Shown here piece by piece: positions 57,404 to 64,000 of a stretch of DNA of 64,000 bases (its first letter is position 1; each line of letters begins with the position of its first letter). The notes under the pieces were generated by a model. The model had not been told where the DNA came from, did no database searches, and saw only the letters and a program-made list of their open reading frames with translations. Source of the DNA: Thuidium tamariscinum (Eukaryota; Streptophyta; Bryopsida; Hypnales; Thuidiaceae); assembly GCA_947034885.2 (NCBI GenBank), contig OX344750.2, positions 44,440,821 through 44,504,820 on the forward strand. The letters run 5' to 3'. The translations under genes were made by a program, and so were the position numbers.

Positions 57404-58147
57404 TTAATCCCTAAAGGACTAAGTTATGTTTTTTGGCAACATAGTGATTTTGGACAACTTACTACGGAGGGATTTTTTTCCCCTTAAAACTTTCTTATAA
57501 CGTGTACGTGAGGAGTAGCTTTAAGGCCCAACAATCCTCATAACTTTTGAGTACATGGTTAAAAATTTATTGCATGATATGTCATTTTCATTTGATAGCG
57601 GGCAGTTTGAGTAGCCTAAAAAATTTCTTTAGAAAACATTTTTTTTTAAAATAAAAAATTTGAAACTCATTCTTTACATTTATATACACATGGTAAGCTT
57701 TGAATCATTCCATTTGGGTTAATAAAGTGAAAGTTATGAGGAATTTTAGTTTGTAGGTAGGTATGGACTATGGAGTCTTTTAAAAACCATACCTACCTGC
57801 AAACTAAAATTCCTCATAACTTTCATCTTATTAATGTGAATGGAATGATTCAAAGCTTGCCATATGTATAAATGTAAAGAATTAATTTCAAATTTTTTTA
57901 AAAGTGTTTTCTAAAGAAGTTTTTTGGGCTGCCTAGACTGCCTACCATTAAATGAAAATGATATATCATGCAATAACTTTTTAACCATGTACTCAAACTT
58001 TATGAGAATTGTTGGGCCTTAAAGCTACTCCTTGGTCACGTGTTATGTGAAAAAAAATTTAAAATAAAAAATAAAAACTCCATCTGTAGTAAGCTGTCCA
58101 AAATCGCTATGTTGCCAAAAAACACGACTTGGTACTTTAGGGATTAA
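57404..58147. mobile_element. Palindromic piggyBac-type MITE (two left ends head to head)
   Basis: TTAATCCCTAAAGGAC at 57404 and its complement CTTTAGGGATTAA ending at 58147 bound a 744-base palindrome. Both arms correspond to the left half of the 19038-19970 MITE (GGCAACATAGTGATTTTGGAC and GTCCAAAATCGCTATGTTGCC). The turn lies at about 57763-57800. TTAA is present at both outer edges. Confidence 0.85.
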
Positions 58148-58460
58148 GACCCTTTGTTGAGCATGGATGACACAAATTCAACCATTCAAGCATTGAGATC
58201 TTATCTACAAATAATATGAAAGTAGTCTTGTTATGAAAAATATACGCGATCCCATGTAGCTAAGAAACTACCACGTCATATAATGATATTAAGAAGATTA
58301 AATTTTTATTTTTTTTCAAATTTTTATTTTTTTCAAATTTTTATTTTTTTCAAATTTTTATTTTTTTCGATTTAAAATAATAATAATTTTAAAAAAAATT
58401 TTGATTGTTCACAACATTGGGAATGAGCCTAAAATAATCTTCTAATCCCTTAAAAAATCT
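58148..58460. repeat. Dispersed flank repeat with T-rich tandem tract
   Basis: 58157-58250 matches 21213-21300. At about 58305-58373 a 17-base unit (CAAATTTTTATTTTTTT) is repeated four times. Confidence 0.6.
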
Positions 58461-58830
58461 AATGTTTCTTCAATTTTTATGTGCAATTCCTTCCCTAGGT
58501 ACCTTCATCTTGAAAGTGTATACATTAGCCATATTTTTAAAATTAAAAACAAAAATTACTTTCTAATTTTGAAGTACTCCTAACAAAATCATCAAAGCAG
58601 AACAAAATCAACAAGTGTTTCTTGCAATCACCCTATAGAGAAATTTTACATTCCTTTTTTTGGTAGTTACCTTTTGTCTTAAAGGTGTATACATTAGTCA
58701 TATTTTTAAAATAATAATAAAACTATTTTTTTAATTTTAAAGTATTTCCCAAAAAATCATGAAAATGCAACAAAATTGACAAGTGTTTCTTGCAATCACC
58801 TTAATAAATGAATTTCAAATTTAAATGATT
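58460..58830. mobile_element. Partial copy of the nested 4-bp-duplication MITE pair
   Basis: Collinear with 23130-23470, including both right ends (TTTCTTGCAATCACCC near 58620 and 58790). The left ends are absent, so the nested pair was copied or moved as a unit and then truncated. Confidence 0.6.
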
Positions 58831-59583
58831 TGTACATTTCAAATTTTTTGATCTAAATCTTTTTTTAGGTTTCAAGAGTTTAAAATGTTAGTCATAAAAA
58901 GATTGCATTTTCTTGAACATTTTACAATTTCATATATTATAAAAATATCTTGGTAAATATCTTAGGTTTCCAAAATATACAATTTCTAAAAATGCCAACA
59001 TTTTGATAAGTTTTATCAATTTTTTGAATTGTAACTGTACAAATTCAAATAAGACATGTTAGAGATTGCATAGGAAAAGAAAATACAACAATAGCACTTA
59101 TGGAATGAAAGATTATAATGTTTGACCATGAAAGTGTTAAAACTGCAAAAGTGATGTAAAGTGTTTCTATCGTCTTTTCGCAAGTTAAACCTAAAAAATT
59201 GGTGACCAAAAATATATGAGGTGAAAGGGCCTAACATGCATAACTCCAATCAATTTATGGCTCTTCAAAATCTACTCTACAATTTTTGCAAATGAATTTT
59301 GAATGTCATTTTTTCTCCAAGATCTAGTGTATTTGAGGCTCATTTTCAAGAACTCTCAACACTATGGAAAGTCAAGATTGCAAAGGGTACCCTTGCACAA
59401 AATCTTGTATAAAAAAAAATCACTATCATTCATTTTCTAGATTGGATTTTTGACACTAAAACTAGACTTACAGAAGATCTTTTCATAAATACAAACTACT
59501 AAAAATAGAAACTTGGTTAGGTTTTTGTAACTTCAAAGTTTTGCAAACACCAAATTTTGGTGTCTTGGGCAATTAGGGGTTAA
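58831..59583. mobile_element. piggyBac-type derivative, right end only
   Basis: Ends TTGGGCAATTAGGGGTTAA at 59583, close to the GGGCATTTAGGGGTTAA right end of the complete piggyBac element. The interior resembles the GCCTAAGGCC subfamily. The left end was not located. Confidence 0.45.
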
Positions 59584-59634
59584 GTTCTCCTACAACTATT
59601 GCCACTTCTACAAATTTTTGCCCACTACTTCAAT

Positions 59635-60240
59635 TTAACCCCAGAGTGCCTAAGGCCTTTTTGATCTTCCTCAGGTTTGCTCCTAATTTTATTTTTTTAA
59701 ACATTTTAATAAGTTTTATCATTAAAAAATCGGAACCATGCAAATTCCATTTAGACATGTTAGAGATGACATGGGCAAGAAAACACAACAATACCATGTA
59801 TGCATTGAAAGATTATAATGTTTGATCATGAGGATGTTAAAACTATAAAAGTGGTCACTCAAAAAACATGAAGTCAAAAGGCATAACATGCATAACTCCA
59901 ATTCATTTATGGATTTAAAAAATCTCTTCTACAATTTTTTAAAATGAATTTCTAATGTGTATTTTTCTCCAAGTTCTAATGTATCTGAGGCTCATTTCCA
60001 AGAGCTTCCAACACTAAAAAAAATCAATATTTGCAATGAAAATCCTTGCACAAAATGTTGAATAATAGATCATAATCATTCATTATCAAAATTGGATTGT
60101 TGATGCTAAAAATAGACTTCAAAAATAATTTTTCAAAAATATTATAAACTGCTAAAAATAAGTAACTTCGCAAAGTTTTATTGAACTTGAAAGTTTTGTT
60201 GACATGAGAACTTGGTACGTTGGGCATTTAGTCCTGGATT
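59635..60240. mobile_element. Decayed piggyBac-type MITE, GCCTAAGGCC subfamily
   Basis: The left end at 59635 reads TTAACCCCAGAGTGCC, the best-preserved left end of this subfamily. The right end TTGGGCATTTAGTCCTGG is decayed. Confidence 0.55.
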
Positions 60241-60500
60241 ACGAACCACACAACATTACATTCCTTCGCATTCAGTGTCAAAACACTACATTGGTCAATC
60301 ACAGCAACAAGCCAACAACTGACCAAGGTAACTCTTTATAAGTGGAGTTACTATCTTTGATAAAAAAAAAAATTATAAATTTTTTTTTGAAATAATATAA
60401 TTTCTTTAAAAATTGAAACATATTCAGAACAATGGATAAATAGAGACTAAAAAGAAGAAAGATACAAAATAGTTCATATCTTCAAACGCGTCGCTGCATA

Positions 60501-60721
60501 AGGGAGAGGCACCCAATGGCATCCTTGTACCCAATGCCGTCCGTTTCTACAGCACACAATCATTTTAGGCTATGAATGTAGGTAGGTAGTACATGGCTTA
60601 TTTCTTTTTACCTAAAACAATAAGTAGTCTATAGTCCCACTACATTTTTGTTCTAGAATGAACAATTGACTTAAGAAATGGACAGCATTGGGTACAGGGA
60701 CGCCATTGGATGCCTCTCCCT
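60501..60721. mobile_element. TA-duplication MITE, ends AGGGAGAGGCACCC
   Basis: Inverted ends AGGGAGAGGCACCCAATGGC and CCATTGGATGCCTCTCCCT, flanked by TA (60499-60500 and 60722-60723). Block copy 1 reads GCCGCATACAGATGTGG (30069) without the insert. Confidence 0.9.
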
Positions 60722-61483
60722 TACAAATGTGGCACATCTATATGCATCATTATAGTTATTTCTAGCTCTTTCCAAAGGTGGAGTTTTAGTTCTCAATATT
60801 TAAGGAAAAATATGGACTCCAAAACACAAAAGGTAAATAAAGCTTGAAGGGACCCCAAATCCTTCAAAACTTCAATAAAAATACAAAACACACAAAAAAT
60901 TGAATATAATAATAAGAGCCATATTGAATTGCTTATGTGAGCAATTTTGAGTACAGTTATATTATTGGCAATCAATAAGGGATTTTAAGTTCTTTTAGAA
61001 TGCATTTTTTGGATACCACATGAATAAACTACAAATTTTCAAAGTGCTCAAAATAGGTGAATCTAAAATTGATCATAGACTCTCATGTGTAATGGGAATA
61101 CATTTTAGACAAGAGTTTGTGATATTTGGTCTTAGGAAGCAGTTCAAATTATGTGTGGTCACCTTACTGGTAAACATATGCACTTTAGAACCTCCGTTTA
61201 GCTCAACTCCTTTTTGCTTTCTTCCAGCCATCTCTGATAACTTAAAAAAATTCTCTGCAAACCCCAGTTCTAAAATCACAATTATCCAATGCTTTGCTGA
61301 AAATTCTACCATTCTTTGAGTGACAAGATTTTGGATGAATGCATTCATGTTTGGATGAATTTGGGACATTTCATCTCTACAGATGTAACTAGTTTCCATC
61401 ACCAATGAACTATGAAGAATCACCTTGTGCTCTTTACGAAAATAACTAAAAACTGGAAAAAATTTAGATTGTACTGCAAGACG

Positions 61484-61752
61484 TTAAATCGGTCCCACGC
61501 AGTGGCTGCAGAGGGTAAAATGTGGCTTTAGTAGGGTAAAACTCATTTCACTAAGGGTTGATTGAGGTTTGGGGTTTGTGTTTTTGTTGGGTTTTTTGGT
61601 TGGGTTTAGACCTCTTCAAGCTAATTCGGGGTCTCTGATGCCAAATATGAACTCAGAATTTTTTTTTTTAAAATTATGCAAAAAAATAAAAAATTTCAGA
61701 GTTTACCCTGTGATAAACTCAGGGACTTCATGGGACTGATTTAACGTCGCAT
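61484..61752. repeat. Fold-back element, second copy
   Basis: Equivalent of 30839-31110, with GTTAAATCGGTCCCACGCAG at the left and GGGACTGATTTAACGTCGC at the right. Boundaries are approximate. Confidence 0.55.
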
Positions 61753-61961
61753 GATTGTACTCTGTAATAGAGTAATGTATATTGTTTCTTTTTCAGAATT
61801 TTTTTCATAGAATTTCAGATGTTGGATGAATTGTACTGTACAATACAATATGCATGAGTGGCCATTACAGACCCTGTACCCAACGTTTCATTGACTAAAC
61901 ATAGGAAAAATGGAGATATGGACATCTTGAACCTTGGTCATTAATAAAGTGGCAGTAGATA

Positions 61962-62499
61962 AGGTAGGTATACCCAAAAGCGCCACTTTCTCATACTGAG
62001 CGTAGTTCCTGCTACTAAGGTGGAAGCGCCCTGTTCCTAAAAGTGCCATCTACAGTGCACATACATTTCCGAAATCAGTCATGTTCACAGAATGTAGATG
62101 GCACTTTCAGAAATAGACTTTGACTGTTAATAACTTTTGCATACGGTATCCAAATCCTACGTTCTTTGGTGCGTTGGAACATGCTTTCACTTGCCAACAA
62201 GACTACATAAAAATTTGAACTAATTAATAGCAGGAACTAGGCTCAGTATGAATAAGTGGCGCTTTTGGGTGTACCTACCTTAATGTGTTCAAATTTTTAT
62301 GTAGTCTTGTTGGCAAGTGAAAGCATGTTCCAACACACCAAAGATCGCAGGATTTGGATACCGTATGCAAAAGTTATTAACAGTCAAAGTCAGTTTCTGA
62401 AAGCGCCATCTACAGTCTATGAACATGACTGATTTCGGAAATGTATGTGCACTGTAGATGGCGCTTTTAGGAACAGGGCGCTTTTGGGTGTACCCACCT
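61962..62499. mobile_element. Head-to-head double copy of the AGGTAGGTACACCC MITE
   Basis: Flanked by TA (61960-61961 and 62500-62501). It consists of one copy (to about 62280) followed by an inverted copy, with all CCAAAAGCGCC-type ends still visible. The unoccupied target in block copy 1 is AGTGGCAGTAGATACTGCCACT (31590), itself a palindrome cut at its centre. Confidence 0.85.
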
Positions 62500-62620
62500 T
62501 ACTACCAGTTTACAGTGCATTGTTACAGTGCGTTGTGAAAGGTATGCATGCCTGTACTATAAGGTATTGTAGGAGGCTTAGAAACCACTCATTTAAGAGC
62601 TGATTTGCCTTTTCCGTGTA

Positions 62621-63005
62621 CAGTGCAAACACCCAAAACCGTCCGAATAAGGAATTCAGCATGGTTGGAGGCATCTTTTTCTAAAACTGATATTTTTCTA
62701 GTATTAGCGAGAGAAAATCATGAATATTCAAGAAAAATTAAATTTTTCGGAATCAATATGTAATTTCTACAAATTTTCAAAGAGTTGTCTCCCTAGACCA
62801 CTGGAACCGTCCTATAGGTGTACCCTAAACTAAACTCTGCTGAAATCAGTTGTCAATGAATGAAAATTATACATGTGTCTTCAAACTGCGTCAGCAAATT
62901 AGAGTTAAACACTTGTCAAACACTTTAATGGATGCTCATGGACAGATTTAGTGACACTCTAGGGACCTGGAATAGGTACAGGGACGGAAATGGGTGTTTC
63001 TCCCT
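62621..63005. mobile_element. TA-duplication MITE, CAGTGCAAACACCC family
   Basis: Ends CAGTGCAAACACCCAAAACC and GGGTGTTTCTCCCT, flanked by TA (62619-62620 and 63006-63007). Block copy 1 reads TCCGTGTATGTCTTTAG (31700) without it. It is the uninterrupted sister of the MITE split by the piggyBac element. Confidence 0.8.
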
Positions 63006-63296
63006 TATGTCTTTAGATGGAAACATTTTTAGTTTATTTTCCATTCAAGGAGAAATAGATGAGGAATGTAACACAAGTCATTTCATATTTTTTAAAGCAT
63101 TATTGAATGAGTTATGAATTTCCAAACAAAATCTGCCATGGGACCCTATTTGTGATCAGTAGGCCTTGAAAACCCATACATGTGCAGTTTCAAAAAAAAA
63201 TATGGCTTGATTCAAAAACTAGTAATACAACATGTGAAAAGCACTAGAAATGGTTTCTGAATGTGTCCCTTTCAAAAACTGAAATGAATTCTTCAA

Positions 63297-64000
63297 TTAA
63301 CCCTTAAAGGACGGGCCTATGACCACTGGTTGGAAGCCCCCTTGCTGGTCACTCAATTTGATACCGTTCATAAATCAATCAAGTATGAAAATTTTAATTT
63401 TATTTTTCAGAGATGGAAGTACATGTCTTCTGCACTTCACAGAAATTTCAGATTTTTTTGAGGAAAATTGATTTTTATGAGATTTTTTGAAGAAAAAATG
63501 AAGAAAAAATCATAGAAAATAGAAAATTATTTCAAAAAATCTGAAAATTTCACAATGTGTGTAATTGCATAGGCAAACATCACGGTGTAAACTCAACTTC
63601 AATGTACACCTATTTATAGATTGCAGTGGACATTAAAAATGAAGCCAAAATTCAAATTGCAATAAAATATTCAATTTTACGAATTTTCCAAAATTCCAAT
63701 TGGAGTAGAAACTAGAAGAAAAGACCTTCATTTCATTAGTTGGGCTCAAACTCAAAAAATGTCATTTTCAAGGAGAAATTTTAGATTTTGTCAATTTCTC
63801 AAAATACACTAAAATGGCAAATTTTGCCATCCGTTTTCTCTAATTACTTCTCAACTACATGAAAACAAATAGTAGTTAGACTAAAAACTCAATTGGAGAC
63901 TCTTTACAATTCAAAGTGAAAGGTCATTAAAAAAAAGTGGATGAAAAAATTATTGTTCAGGTCCTTTGCTGCCCCCGCAAAGTCATCCGAACGCCAAAAA
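63297..64000 (+). mobile_element. piggyBac-type element, left end, runs off the window
   Basis: Starts TTAACCCTTAAAGGACG at 63297. Sister loci at 31994 (TTCAATCAATC) and 52609 (GATTTAATCATT) show the site without the insert, so the border is firm. The visible 700 bases are AT-rich and non-coding. The right end and any transposase would lie outside. Confidence 0.7.

Larger units (their letters stand above)
59586..63297. repeat. Dispersed repeat block, copy 3
   Basis: Collinear with copies 1 and 2 and interrupted by elements at 60501, 61962 and 62621 that copy 1 lacks. It ends at the TTAA occupied by the element at 63297. Confidence 0.75.

Noticed and set aside
1-64000. CRISPR array, bacterial operon, tRNA or rRNA genes
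   Set aside because: The tandem repeats here lack unique equal-length spacers, genes have introns and eukaryotic promoters, and no tRNA or rRNA signature was recognised by eye.

Overview
The window reads as nuclear DNA of a land plant. It carries a microsomal plant-type (CYP71-clan-like) cytochrome P450 gene with GT-AG introns, BED-finger/DUF659-type hAT transposase coding sequence, Tourist-like MITEs and a short TTTAGGG-type telomere-like tract. The background is AT-rich and the few coding islands are much richer in GC. An intact piggyBac transposon argues against a typical flowering plant, so a lycophyte, fern or bryophyte is my guess. I cannot fix the species.

Region 1 (about 0.9-17.6 kb) holds four intronless, GC-richer genes. 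These are a decayed hAT-type transposase gene (minus), a decayed gene joining an unrecognised N-terminal domain (here called domain X) to a RING finger (minus), an intact gene with the same domain X and a Gly/Tyr/Ser-rich tail (plus), and an intact protein-kinase-like gene (plus). Each is preceded by a 200-300 bp GC-rich array of GTCCG/CGGAC words. In three of the four a TATAAG box sits at or just past the array's gene-proximal edge. Six in-frame stops in the two decayed genes are all TAG or TGA, as expected from C-to-T change at CAG and CGA.

Region 2 (17.6-29 kb) is AT-rich repeat DNA: piggyBac-type MITEs ending in TTAACCCCTAA, a nested pair of MITEs with 4-bp target duplications, a TCCGGA-rich 3.8 kb mobile element with a broken gag-like reading frame (23699-27537), and a Tourist-like MITE holding two long hairpins.

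Region 3 (29-38 kb) is one copy of a repeat block that recurs at 42-47 kb and 59.6-63.3 kb. In it, a 5.17 kb piggyBac element, apparently complete (TTAA duplications, inverted ends, spliced 886-residue transposase), sits inside a TA-flanked MITE. The other block copies act as pre-insertion sites, which lets many insertions be delimited to the base.

Region 4 (38.9-51 kb) contains two copies of one P450 gene: a truncated, mutated copy (39145-40979) and a full-length four-exon copy (47418-50733) with a TATA box. The second block copy lies between them, with at least five further insertions.

Region 5 (51-64 kb) has no convincing host gene. It is made of MITEs, fold-back elements and the third block copy. 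Most DNA outside the genes can be assigned to a handful of DNA-transposon families: TTAA/piggyBac, TA duplication, TWA duplication/Tourist, and an unassigned 4-bp-duplication family.
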